In this document: positions 22,822 to 32,300 of the stretch, piece by piece | Layout of the letters: each line of letters begins with the position of its first letter | Position numbering within the stretch: the stretch's first letter is position 1 | NCBI GenBank assembly: GCA_942159475.1 | Contig: OW804096.1 | Coordinates: forward strand, 132,298,941-132,362,940 | Direction: 5' to 3' | Source of the DNA: Sthenelais limicola | Taxonomy: Eukaryota; Annelida; Polychaeta; Phyllodocida; Sigalionidae | Length of the DNA stretch: 64,000 bases | Position numbers and translations under genes: made by a program | Notes under the pieces: generated by a model | What the model was told of the DNA's origin: nothing | The model's database searches: none | Seen by the model: only the letters and a program-made list of their open reading frames with translations

Positions 22822-25800
22822 CTATTTCTTGGGGTTTAGCTTAACCAAGTCTGGGTCGGCCTCAAACTTTCCCAGTAATCTTGGTAGAAATCTATTACCT
22901 ATGCCAGTCCGCAATTTCTTAACGTGTGTTACATTGACTGGCTTCGGTATTACCTTGCCCTTACTTAGATCTTTTAATTTTACCGTAAACCTTGTAGGAG
23001 TGTCCAGTACCAAGCAAGGGCCTCTATAAGAGTCTTGAAACTTATGACTTGTCCCTTTGACCATAAGACTATGTATTTTCATATAAACAATGTCGCCAGG
23101 CCTTATATCGTGTTCCTTTGCATTTTGATCATACCTGGCCTTCATCTTTATTTTCGACTTCTCCAGGTTTGCCTCAGCTTGCTCCATGATTTGGGCCTGC
23201 CTACTCACGATATCCAACAGATGCGCCACCACTGGCTTGTAATCCTTATCCACGCCCAATATGGAGGCCTCTGCTGGCGTGACCGCATTCCTGCCAAATA
23301 TTAATGTATAAGGAGCTACACCAATACTTGCTGACTCAGATATGTTCAATGCAAATGCCACCGCCGATAAGTAAATGTCCCAGTCCTTCTGTCCCCTACT
23401 AACATAAGTCTTTATGGACTGGACAATACTTTGATTAAATCTCTCCACCCCGCCTTGTACCCAGGGCGAGTAATAACTAGAGAATATTTGCTCGATGCCA
23501 AAGGCTTTGCAAAACTCCCTAAATGTCTTTGAAGAGAAGCTAGGTCCGTTATCCGAAAATAACTTAGTCGGCACTCCTACCACACACAGAATTTTCTCGA
23601 AAAACTCTCTCTTTAGTGTGGCTGAATCTATTGAAGTCGTTGCCCAAGCAAAAACGTACCTACTATATATATCCGTCACCACTTGGACAAACTTATTTCC
23701 CCTTGCCGATATAGTAAATGGACCCATTGAGTCTATCATTAAACAACTCATTGGAGCCGGGGCTGGCTCTCTGATAGCCATAGGTACTTTATTTGGCCTT
23801 TTCGACTTCTTTGTCTTCAAACATTCGTGGCAGGTTGCAACATAGTCCACTATGTCTCTAGTCATATTCTGCCAATAGAATCTGTTTCTTATTAGTTTCA
23901 ATAACTTCACAGTTCCCATATGCCCTGACATAGGCCCATCATGCAATATTCGTAACACAGGCAGTACATGTTTTTCAGGGAGCACTATCTGGAACAGCTG
24001 TGCAGCCTCCCTGAGCTTGACCCCATTCGGCAGTCTACACAACATGCCCCTGTGAAGGAAAAACTGGTCATTTGTAAGCAACACCTGTCTAGCTCTGGCA
24101 TCCGTGCTCGGCAATTTATTACTTTTAATATAATCCATCAATTCCCCACAATGTACATCTTCATTTTGATCATCCATGAATTTATCTCTATCCATTGGAA
24201 TTCCGAAATCTTTACCTAAGTTTCCAAAAAATTCTCTTTCAAAATCTGGTACTGCTGCTGTCACCGCAGCCCTCTTTAATTTAGTTCTCTTTGATGGAGA
24301 TTGAGTAGGATTTGCCTTCTTTGCCTTGCTTTGTACTGGGCTAAACTTTGCTACTTTCTTGACCTTTTCTCCTCTCGCTTTCTTTTCAGACAGCGATTTT
24401 GTGGTTTGCTGTTTAGTAGAGTGCCTTGTCTGCACTGCACCTATAGTGTAGTATATTTGCTTTGCCGGTGCTGCCACCGACATCTGCTGAAAGACTGGCG
24501 CCTCTACCACTGACACCTGGCCCACACAAGGATCTGCTATTACCTTTGGCATCAGCATGTAGGTCCTGTTCGCCGGTATCATCTTCAACGCACCAGGTAT
24601 GATATCAAACACTGCCCCTGTGATACTATTCAGTCTAGCTGATTCCACCGGGAATGGAACTGCGTTCTTTATGCCCTTTAGGATAGGACATCTTTTATAT
24701 TTCAATATGGGGTAATTTTCACACAACTGATCTTCCTCGAATGTTTTCACCATACTGATTGGATTGAATGTCACCTGATGCCTTCGAGGTATCATTTCAT
24801 ATTCTCTTTGCTGTGCAATAGTCATTGGGTAGTCCCTTCGAGAAAGAACATCAGCCACAATATTCAATTTTCCTGCCACATATTTGATCTGACAATCGTA
24901 CTCCTGAATTTGTTCCAACGACCTACACATTCTGCCTGAGAGATCCCTCTTAGCATTTAGTGCCAACAGAGGGGCGTGGTCAGTATTTACTACACAAGAA
25001 TTTCCCAACAAATAGTGTCTAAACTTGGCTAAAGCAAACCTAATCGCCAGTACCTCCCTGTCTGTAGTGCTGTACCTCGTCTCTGCCCCTGTCAACGACC
25101 TGCCTGCAAAGGCTATCGGGCGCAGATTTCCCTCTGAATCATGCTGAGATATTACCGCCCCTAGGGCCGTTAAACTGGCATCCGTATTTACAGAAAAGGG
25201 CTTCCCATAGTCTGGGTACCTCAGCAGCGCATCTTCACAAATGATCTTCTTAATTTTTTCGAAAGCTTTCTGACAGTCTGAATTCCAGTCGAATTTCATA
25301 CCTTTTTTTGTAATTTTGTATAATGGTGTCATAATATTACTGAAGTCCGCAATGAACGCCCTGTAATAATTACTAAGTCCATTAAAAGCCCGCACCTGTC
25401 TCACAGACTTAGGGACAGGAAATGTTTCTATAGCCTCAACCTTGTCAGGGTTTGGCTGTATTCCCTCTGAAGTAACCCTAAATCCCAGAAATGGTACTGA
25501 CTCCAAACCAAAAAAACATTTCTGTCTCTTAAATTTTATATTTGCCTTCTGAAAGGCCCCAAACACCTGTGAAAGTTGCTGTAGGTGGTCATCCCAAGTG
25601 ACACTTGCTAACAGAATATCGTCCACATATGGGAGTGCCGATGGTATCCCCGCCACAATTCTTTCTATCACCGCATGGAAAGCCTTAGGGGCTGTCTTCA
25701 AACCCATGGGCATAGTCTTGTAAACATAAATACCATCACAAGTCGAAAAAGCTGTCTTAATTCTATCCATTTTCCTAATTGGAATTTGATGAAAACCGCT

Positions 25801-27174
25801 CATTGCATCTAAGGTGGAAAAGAACTTACCCCCCAGTGCTCCTGCGGCCTCTATCGTCTCCTCAGCACTAGGAAACGACCTTGAATGTGATTTTACCATC
25901 GAATTTATCCAACGAAAATCTACGACCATTCTAAAAGCCTGAACACCTCCTTTAGAAGGTTTCTGGACCAAAAACGCTGGAGAAGTTTGCTCCACTATGT
26001 CGTCCGTCTTTTCTATCACCCCCTGGTCGACTTGCTCCCGCAATATCTTCCGCATTTCCTCCTTCATCCTTGGATTCATGCGATAAGAGTGCATTGCCTT
26101 AGGAACATATTCCTTTTTCAAATCTATACGATGTTCATACAGATTAGTCAATCCAATCTTATTACTGGGTCCCACAAAGACATCTTCATGTTTTGTCAAC
26201 AAATGCAACAGCTGTTCACGCTGCACTGTTGTCAAATTGATTCCCATATTGTATTTTCTGTACTCAAAGGAGTCACCATCTCTGGATTCCCCCGTCAATA
26301 CATTTAAAGCATTATCATCGTTCCTCCCATGCGTCCCATTTAATGGAAGAAAGTCACCTTCATCTTCTATAGAATATAGAGCCATGACCGAATTTCTTTT
26401 TATTGTATACCAACTATCACTAGCGTTATACAGACAGACTGCCACCCTATTTCTTTCACCCCCCGGCTTAACCAAAGCTCGTTTGACCATATAGGGTGTA
26501 GGGTTTGCTAAGCGCACATTATCTGTTACCCCCACAGTGGTGGTCAAATCCACTGGTGCTGTCACAGAATTTGTAAATAAATGCTCTGTCTGTGGCGGTA
26601 GATATATGTTTCTATCTGCCCGTATAGCATAGGTTCGTTGTTTATCTATTCCAAAATTTATTTGGGCTCTATACTTCCTCATGAAGTCTACTCCCATAAT
26701 CATAGGGCATGAGAGTTTTGGCAACACATCAAACCAATGGGAAAATCGCCGACCATACAATGCTACAACCGCTAATACCTTATAAGTTACTTGTTGTGCT
26801 GTATTATCAGCCAGAAAAACCCTTTTCCGAATTTTCCGAATTTTCATTTCCCCAATTTGTGCTCTAATACCCTTATACATTACCTCGCTCATACATGTAC
26901 AAGTGGCACCAGTATCAATGAGAAAAGGAACATCTGTGAACTCACCCACACCGATCCTAACGAATCCCTTTTCCATGGGCACCAATATTCTATCCACGTG
27001 CTCCCCTTTCTCCTGAAAAAGAGTCACCATATCAAACGTATCGTCTTCTATGTTAAAATAGTTTTCCGTATGATCCAACACCTGCTCTTCTAAGGGGTCT
27101 ATTATAGAGCCATCACCATTCACTCTGGTGATGCGACCCACCTTCTGATTTTCAATTTTTTTATCGTTAGCCAT
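22822..27174 (-). CDS. pol: Pol polyprotein of element B: protease, RT, RNase H, integrase
   Basis: An intact frame; the first ATG (27174) overlaps the gag stop (ATGGCTAA). The frame is open upstream to 27216. Numbering from 27207: protease DTGA at 98-101 with IMGVDF at about 170; reverse transcriptase about 375-585 with VVDFRW (428) and YVDD (527-530); RNase H about 668-790 with D676, E718, D743; a basic Lys/Ser-rich linker about 925-985; integrase zinc finger H1089, H1096, C1126, C1129; catalytic core D1159, D1219, E1255 (35 residues between the last two); and a GPY/F-like module with YRGPCLV at 1394. All catalytic residues are present, so the element could be active. The frame is +1 relative to gag. 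Confidence 0.95.
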   Translation of the reverse strand: MANDKKIENQKVGRITRVNGDGSIIDPLEEQVLDHTENYFNIEDDTFDMVTLFQEKGEHVDRILVPMEKGFVRIGVGEFTDVPFLIDTGATCTCMSEVMYKGIRAQIGEMKIRKIRKRVFLADNTAQQVTYKVLAVVALYGRRFSHWFDVLPKLSCPMIMGVDFMRKYRAQINFGIDKQRTYAIRADRNIYLPPQTEHLFTNSVTAPVDLTTTVGVTDNVRLANPTPYMVKRALVKPGGERNRVAVCLYNASDSWYTIKRNSVMALYSIEDEGDFLPLNGTHGRNDDNALNVLTGESRDGDSFEYRKYNMGINLTTVQREQLLHLLTKHEDVFVGPSNKIGLTNLYEHRIDLKKEYVPKAMHSYRMNPRMKEEMRKILREQVDQGVIEKTDDIVEQTSPAFLVQKPSKGGVQAFRMVVDFRWINSMVKSHSRSFPSAEETIEAAGALGGKFFSTLDAMSGFHQIPIRKMDRIKTAFSTCDGIYVYKTMPMGLKTAPKAFHAVIERIVAGIPSALPYVDDILLASVTWDDHLQQLSQVFGAFQKANIKFKRQKCFFGLESVPFLGFRVTSEGIQPNPDKVEAIETFPVPKSVRQVRAFNGLSNYYRAFIADFSNIMTPLYKITKKGMKFDWNSDCQKAFEKIKKIICEDALLRYPDYGKPFSVNTDASLTALGAVISQHDSEGNLRPIAFAGRSLTGAETRYSTTDREVLAIRFALAKFRHYLLGNSCVVNTDHAPLLALNAKRDLSGRMCRSLEQIQEYDCQIKYVAGKLNIVADVLSRRDYPMTIAQQREYEMIPRRHQVTFNPISMVKTFEEDQLCENYPILKYKRCPILKGIKNAVPFPVESARLNSITGAVFDIIPGALKMIPANRTYMLMPKVIADPCVGQVSVVEAPVFQQMSVAAPAKQIYYTIGAVQTRHSTKQQTTKSLSEKKARGEKVKKVAKFSPVQSKAKKANPTQSPSKRTKLKRAAVTAAVPDFEREFFGNLGKDFGIPMDRDKFMDDQNEDVHCGELMDYIKSNKLPSTDARARQVLLTNDQFFLHRGMLCRLPNGVKLREAAQLFQIVLPEKHVLPVLRILHDGPMSGHMGTVKLLKLIRNRFYWQNMTRDIVDYVATCHECLKTKKSKRPNKVPMAIREPAPAPMSCLMIDSMGPFTISARGNKFVQVVTDIYSRYVFAWATTSIDSATLKREFFEKILCVVGVPTKLFSDNGPSFSSKTFREFCKAFGIEQIFSSYYSPWVQGGVERFNQSIVQSIKTYVSRGQKDWDIYLSAVAFALNISESASIGVAPYTLIFGRNAVTPAEASILGVDKDYKPVVAHLLDIVSRQAQIMEQAEANLEKSKIKMKARYDQNAKEHDIRPGDIVYMKIHSLMVKGTSHKFQDSYRGPCLVLDTPTRFTVKLKDLSKGKVIPKPVNVTHVKKLRTGIGNRFLPRLLGKFEADPDLVKLNPKK

Positions 27175-30100
27175 TGTTATTTTGACAATCGTTATGACTA
27201 TTGTCACTGAAGGGTGTCACCACCCTCTGTTGTATTTTAAATTGCCTATTTTGTGCACGACCAGAAGGTGATTGGCCTGAAGTGTTTCCACTACCATATC
27301 CTTTATTTTCCTGCGAAGCACTTCTTTTAAAACCACCTTGATTTTCTCTAGACCTCGACCTTGCTCCGCAAGTGACACATGTGGTCCCTCCTGGTGATCT
27401 CGCTGGTCCATCTCTGTTCTGTGAACCGCTATTTCCAACGGACGTCCCTGTCATAGAATTCCGACGACTGTTATTTCCCCTCTGACGCTGACGACCTCTG
27501 CCATCATCCTGCCACTGCTGGGACTGGTAGCCGCCATCAAATCCCTGCTGCTGTTGTTGCTGGCGAGGTACGTTGGGCCGTCCATAGTTGGCCGAGTTAA
27601 TAGCTCTTATTATGTCAGTCTTCATTTCAGTGACTGCCTTCATTCCTGGCCTTGTCTGATCGTCTACCTCTTTTTCAATAGCACATAGAACAGCTTCCCT
27701 AAGTGTCTTAGGGTCTTTACACAGAACCCGACGTGACAGTTCTGGCTTTAGGTTATTTATATAAAAATCGACCTTAGTATGCTCCGGCACTTTTGCTCTA
27801 GATAATAATACCAACATATCCTTGTTATACTCTTTGACAGTTTCATCTTTTCCTTGCCTCCTATGGGCGTATCCTACCATCCTCTCGTGGTATGAAAGAG
27901 ACTTGAATTCCTCACAGAAGAGGCGCTTAAAGGTCTCAAAACTGACTTTAGGATTTTCTGCCAAGAACTGTTCAAACCATACTAACGCCACGCCGGTTAG
28001 GAACTTCTCCACGCCTTCCAACAACATGGACTTTGGAACCCCCAACGATGTCACATAATTCACGTATTTTCTACAAAACCTTTCAGCTGATACCCTGGCC
28101 GTTGGCTCGTCGAAGGGCTCAGGCGCTATGAATATAGCCTTGGCTATTACTGCGGGTACATGTGGTCCCTTTTTCTTCCAATCCCCAGCAGTAACGCTCC
28201 GAAGTAACCCATCCTCATCCTCAGTTTCTATATCGGTGGAATCATCTGTATCATCTGAGGAGTGGGTTGATTTTGACTTCCTACTTGATCTCTTGCTCGA
28301 TTTCTTGCTTGACTTATTCTTTTCCGGCACTGAGATCTTATCATCTTGCCTGGTATGCGGAGGTTGTCTACTAGCACCACCTCTATATATACCATCTGCT
28401 GGCCAACAGGAATCAACCATTTGGCCTGGCCAGGCGTATCTAGGAGGCGTTGATGTCCTTGGTTGTTCCGCTCCCACTTGCTGTCTCGCCACCTGTGGGG
28501 CAACACCAACCTGGCTGTACGGCCCCTGTCTGTTGTCAGTTTGACCATAAATTCCCTGTGCAAACGCACCATAATGATCTGTCCCAGGATAATACATCTG
28601 GTCATATTCAGGCAACCGTCTTTCCTGCCGATACTCCCGGCCCCTGGGGGAAGGCCGAAACCAATCAGCTATCCTCCCATATGGATCCCCATACAGGTCA
28701 CTGTGTTGTTGTTGTGGTGGCTGCTGCTGCTGCTGCTCCACCTCTTGCTGATGGTACTGGTGAGTATTCCTTTGCTCCACATTCTCTCCAGGCAGAGACT
28801 GTGTATACTGTGGTGGCTGGGGCGGAGCTGCTGAACGGGGTTGATTAATGGTTTGTTGTTGTATCAGGGGTTGGCTCTGGTTGTGAGTCTGTACTGGTCG
28901 ACCCACTGCCGATCCATTCAGTTCCCTTGACCCTTCCAGATTTTGTTGGGGTGGGTCCTGTCTTTCCCCCTGCACTGGAGTTGATTGTCTTTCCAGTGGC
29001 CTTCTCCAATCTCCTTCCCGGGGTAATTCTTGACTGAAAGATTGCTCGAACGTCGTGAATCCCGATGCAGGTTTTTGTCCCCGCATGGGCTGACGCTGTC
29101 TAACCATCTGATCCAACAATCGATGGTCTCTCCTTCTGTCATCTGATCTGTCATCAATCTCTCCCCTCAGCTCTCTTACTGTGGCATGATAAGCGTCCAT
29201 ATCCTGCCTGTGCATGGCATCCAGCCTATCTATGTCCAGACGATAGCCCCTAGCATTCTGTTCCCGTGCATCTATTTCCTCTCGAACTCTATCTTCTGCA
29301 GCTCTGAGGCGACGCTCGTAATTGTCAGCCCTGTCCCTTTCTATCAACATGCTTTGTCTGATGTGCTCAGCCACTTGGCGAACGTAATCTAACTCTGCCC
29401 TCATATTTTGCATTTGATAGGGACCTGGCTGACTTTCCTCTGAAGAGCCCACAGATCTCCTTCCGCCTCTCCGGAGGTCTGCATCGTCCATATCCCTCCA
29501 GAAATGGATACTGTCATCTGCATTCATTCGCTGACCAATACTCCCTCTGGAGGAGCTCCCTGACGATCCCAACTGACCCCTCGGGAACGCCGCGCCATTT
29601 CCAGCCAACAAGGGGTTCTGCAGTACCTCCGGTTCCTCCTGCTGACCCTGTCTTGCCTCTCCATTTCCTTGTACATTCACAGGCAGCGGTGGTGGCAATG
29701 CTATCGGCGGAAACACATCCCGTCGCGGCGGGGGCACCCGGGGTGGTGGTTGACCCTGGTTGTTTTGTTGCTGTTGCGCTTCCCCTTGGCGATTTTGTGG
29801 GTCCTGTTGAGGCGGTCCCTGCGGCCCTTGTTGAGGTGGCCCTTGTGGCCTTGGTTGAGGCAGCCCTTGTGGCCTTGGTTGAGGCGGCCCTTGCGGCCTT
29901 GGTTGAGGCGGTCCTTGCGGCCTTGGGCCCTGTACTCTGGGACCCTGCGGTCCAGGAAGCCGTGGCCCTGGGCCCTGCTGTCCAGGGACCTGTTGTCCTG
30001 GTCCCTGTTGCTCTGGTCCCTGTTGTCCAGGGACCTGTTGTCCTGGTCCCTGTTGTCTAGGACCCTGCTCAGGAGGCGGTGGTCCAAGATTCTGCTCAGG

Positions 30101-30514
30101 AGGCGGTGGTCCAAGATTTTGCTCAGGAGGCTGTGGTCCAAGACCCTGCTCAGGAGGCTGTGGTGGTTGTAACCGCTCATCTTGCACTTGATGTTCTTCA
30201 CCCACCTGTGCTCCAACACCTGCCCCACCCGGTTGCTGTTCCGCCGCGGGTGGCGGCGTGCCCCCTCCATGGGCACCCTCCTCCTGTTCTCGTTCCGCTT
30301 CCGGATTCATTGCCAATAATTCGGCTTCTGCCATTCCACTGCTCTGATCCCCAAAGTTATAGTCTATAGATAGTCTATCTTCCAGGTCTACCAGAGTAAC
30401 TCTTTCTCTATTTGTCCTAACTGGTGGCAGATCTATTGGCACTGGTCGGACGTATGCAACATAAGTCCTATTCCGTATTGTTTTTATCACCCTCTGCCAG
30501 TCAGCATGGTCCAT
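27167..30514 (-). CDS. gag: Gag polyprotein of element B (1115 residues)
   Basis: The ORF begins 364 bases after the primer-binding site. Residues 80-300 are a Pro/Gln/Gly-rich tract with short repeats (GPPQPRPQ, PEQNLGPPP). Residues about 365-470 are a charged coiled coil. Residues 540-700 are Gln- and Tyr-rich, and 728-768 a Ser/Lys then acidic stretch. Residues about 795-950 match the retrotransposon Gag capsid family (VALVWFEQFLAENP, FKRLFCEEFKSLSY, RRQGKDETVKEYNKDML). The tail is Arg/Gly/Gln-rich with one CVTC pair at 1046-1049 but no CCHC knuckle. The capsid and tail are ordinary; the first 790 residues are an exceptional, low-complexity extension. The stop TAA lies inside the pol start. 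Confidence 0.9.
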   Translation of the reverse strand: MDHADWQRVIKTIRNRTYVAYVRPVPIDLPPVRTNRERVTLVDLEDRLSIDYNFGDQSSGMAEAELLAMNPEAEREQEEGAHGGGTPPPAAEQQPGGAGVGAQVGEEHQVQDERLQPPQPPEQGLGPQPPEQNLGPPPPEQNLGPPPPEQGPRQQGPGQQVPGQQGPEQQGPGQQVPGQQGPGPRLPGPQGPRVQGPRPQGPPQPRPQGPPQPRPQGLPQPRPQGPPQQGPQGPPQQDPQNRQGEAQQQQNNQGQPPPRVPPPRRDVFPPIALPPPLPVNVQGNGEARQGQQEEPEVLQNPLLAGNGAAFPRGQLGSSGSSSRGSIGQRMNADDSIHFWRDMDDADLRRGGRRSVGSSEESQPGPYQMQNMRAELDYVRQVAEHIRQSMLIERDRADNYERRLRAAEDRVREEIDAREQNARGYRLDIDRLDAMHRQDMDAYHATVRELRGEIDDRSDDRRRDHRLLDQMVRQRQPMRGQKPASGFTTFEQSFSQELPREGDWRRPLERQSTPVQGERQDPPQQNLEGSRELNGSAVGRPVQTHNQSQPLIQQQTINQPRSAAPPQPPQYTQSLPGENVEQRNTHQYHQQEVEQQQQQPPQQQHSDLYGDPYGRIADWFRPSPRGREYRQERRLPEYDQMYYPGTDHYGAFAQGIYGQTDNRQGPYSQVGVAPQVARQQVGAEQPRTSTPPRYAWPGQMVDSCWPADGIYRGGASRQPPHTRQDDKISVPEKNKSSKKSSKRSSRKSKSTHSSDDTDDSTDIETEDEDGLLRSVTAGDWKKKGPHVPAVIAKAIFIAPEPFDEPTARVSAERFCRKYVNYVTSLGVPKSMLLEGVEKFLTGVALVWFEQFLAENPKVSFETFKRLFCEEFKSLSYHERMVGYAHRRQGKDETVKEYNKDMLVLLSRAKVPEHTKVDFYINNLKPELSRRVLCKDPKTLREAVLCAIEKEVDDQTRPGMKAVTEMKTDIIRAINSANYGRPNVPRQQQQQQGFDGGYQSQQWQDDGRGRQRQRGNNSRRNSMTGTSVGNSGSQNRDGPARSPGGTTCVTCGARSRSRENQGGFKRSASQENKGYGSGNTSGQSPSGRAQNRQFKIQQRVVTPFSDNSHNDCQNNNG

Positions 30515-30877
30515 ATCCTGTCCCCATGCTTCCTAGCCACAGTGTTCGAGAGCGATAATACAAGTACACTTACAAACAACACAAGGTATGAGCTCACTTG
30601 GGTACACCCACCCCGTTTCTAAACATGGGCAGGTATTCACTCACTCCCAGCTCATCCCTGCCTTGCTACTACATTCCTCACCTCCAGTGCAGCTATGTGA
30701 GTAGCTTGCTCCCTTGCTGGAGGTGGGGCTTGGGTTGCCTACTGCTAGCCTGCATACAACCCACCCCTTACATCTTGTATGGGTGGCCTTGTGGTAATCC
30801 TGCTAGCATAGCAACTCCTAGGTATCCACTCCCTCTTAGCAAATGATAATTAACTCCTTAATTAATACGTACTAAGA

Positions 30878-30896
30878 CCGAGTTTGTTCTCCACCA
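30878..30896 (-). other. Primer-binding site of element B
   Basis: Minus-strand TGGTGGAGAACAAACTCGG begins one base after the 5' LTR. It shares GGAGAAC with the site of element A. The tRNA was not identified. Confidence 0.75.
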
Positions 30897-30897
30897 T

Positions 30898-31158
30898 TGA
30901 CAAGTCCTCGTGTCTAGCTTATCAGTTAACTATGATGAATACACATCAATGATAAGGGATGTTATGAAGAATCTAATGAGTAAGGTATACAGAGACTAAG
31001 AAAGTAAGTCCACTCAGTAGCTATACCGTACTCAATGTCTTTTATTACCTCTGTACAAGTCTGGAGGAGCAGCACTCGTCCCGGAGGAGCAGCACTCATT
31101 CTGAGGGTGCTTGTGGCTCCCCCTACACGCTGATGCATGGTAGCAGGCTGACATGACA
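30898..31158 (-). repeat. 5' LTR of element B
   Basis: 261 bp with the same borders as the left LTR and one base difference. It should carry the element promoter; the AATAAAAG box is at about 31039-31046. Confidence 0.95.
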
Positions 31159-31162
31159 GTAT
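31159..31162. other. Target-site duplication GTAT, right of element B
   Basis: Matches 15593-15596. The host site reads AGTATAAAAG once the element is ignored, a TATA-box-like sequence. Confidence 0.85.
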
Positions 31163-31765
31163 AAAAGCCTCGATGGCAGGTCATGCTGAATAAACCTTTT
31201 TTTTTAAAAAAAAAAAAAATGTAAGGAACAAAAATGTGGCAATATGTACATGTGGGTCAGATCTTGAGGAAATGTACAATTGGCAGCAGTACACATTTAG
31301 TAAATTTTGCCAAATTCGGCTGAATTAGGCTGCAATTTGGTCAATACTAGGTAAACTGGAGTATATTCGACATTGCAGTGATTCTAGCAATCTGTTTGGT
31401 TAGGTTGAACTGTATTTTGAACTTTATTTTCGTCTGAAATTGGGGATATTTGAGAAGATTGGTGAAGTTGAATTGTACATTTTCTGAAAATCTGACTCAT
31501 GTATTGAAAACCCACTTCATACATGAATATGGGGAAAAGGTCCAAGATACCAAAATATGTCCCCCCTCCCCCACACTTGGAAATTGCCAGAGACGTCTCT
31601 GAGCCCCTCATCCTGCGGCAGTGTTGGCTAGTGAAAAAACGATAAGCCTACCATAGTCCTGTGTTCTATTTACAGCATAATAATGATAGTAGGGCAGCTT
31701 AAGGCCATATTTGAGATAGATGTGGACGTTCGTGACAAAAGCACCAAATGTTTACCATGTGTTGA
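31163..31765. other. Gene-free flank of element B
   Basis: It begins TATAAAAGCC and, after AATAAACC, has a T/A homopolymer run (about 31198-31220), so it may itself be the end of an older transposon or transcript. No gene is supported. Confidence 0.5.
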
Positions 31766-31987
31766 TACTGTAAACATATTAATGTTCGTGCAGTATTTAT
31801 TTTCGCTATTTTAGCGCACCCACCTTTGTGCGCGGAAATAAATCCTCTGTGAAAGTATAGGCCTATAATTATTGCGTAAACAATGTGTGAGACTTCCTTG
31901 CTGCGCGAATTTAAATCCGCGCGAAAAGGTATCAAAGTACTTAGTGCGCGAAAATTTATCTGCGCGAAAATAAATACGTTTAAAGTA
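31766..31987. mobile_element. MITE copy 1 (ends TACTGTAAACRTATT)
   Basis: The ends are inverted repeats (TACTGTAAACATATTAATGT at the left; ATAAATACGTTTAAAGTA at the right). The interior is rich in GCGCGAAAA/TTTTCGCGC words. The copy at 43159-43372 is about 90 percent identical by eye and has the same borders. Confidence 0.85.
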
Positions 31988-32300
31988 ATTGCCTTAACTT
32001 TCAATTTTTGGTAGGCACCACTTTCTGCTGATAGATTATGGCGGCCATCTTTGATTTGCAAGATCGCCATCATGAAAAAACCTATATCAACCAATATCTC
32101 AGCTTCTAAGCCACTTAGGATCCTAATTCTTGTGTGTCTAAACATACATTTTAAGGGTCAAGGAACACGCCAATTTTTAAAAGGATCAAATTATATTTAT
32201 TGACACCAAAACGAAATATATGACAAATTATCATTATTAGGCCCTATGCTCAATCACTATGGTATAGCTAGACAAATTATTCATCTCTACTCCGGTATTA

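Larger units (their letters stand above)
15597..31158 (-). mobile_element. LTR element B: complete 15.6-kb Ty3/gypsy-type retrotransposon with env-like gene
   Basis: Minus-strand order: 5' LTR (30898-31158), primer-binding site, gag, pol, a 1.2-kb spacer, env-like ORF, a two-transmembrane ORF, a 3.2-kb non-coding stretch, polypurine tract, 3' LTR (15597-15857). The LTRs start TG, end CA, are both 261 bp and differ at one base, so the insertion is recent. GTAT flanks both sides. Pol has the order protease, RT, RNase H, integrase, which defines Ty3/gypsy (Metaviridae). The env-like gene places it with errantivirus-like elements. The size is large for the group, mostly through a 1115-residue Gag, the extra ORF and long non-coding segments. 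All ORFs are uninterrupted, but env lacks an attached signal peptide in its own frame. Confidence 0.95.

Noticed and set aside
29653..30369. Plus-strand frames of 135 and 167 codons
   Set aside because: They mirror the Pro/Gln-rich tract of gag B, whose repeats keep other frames open.
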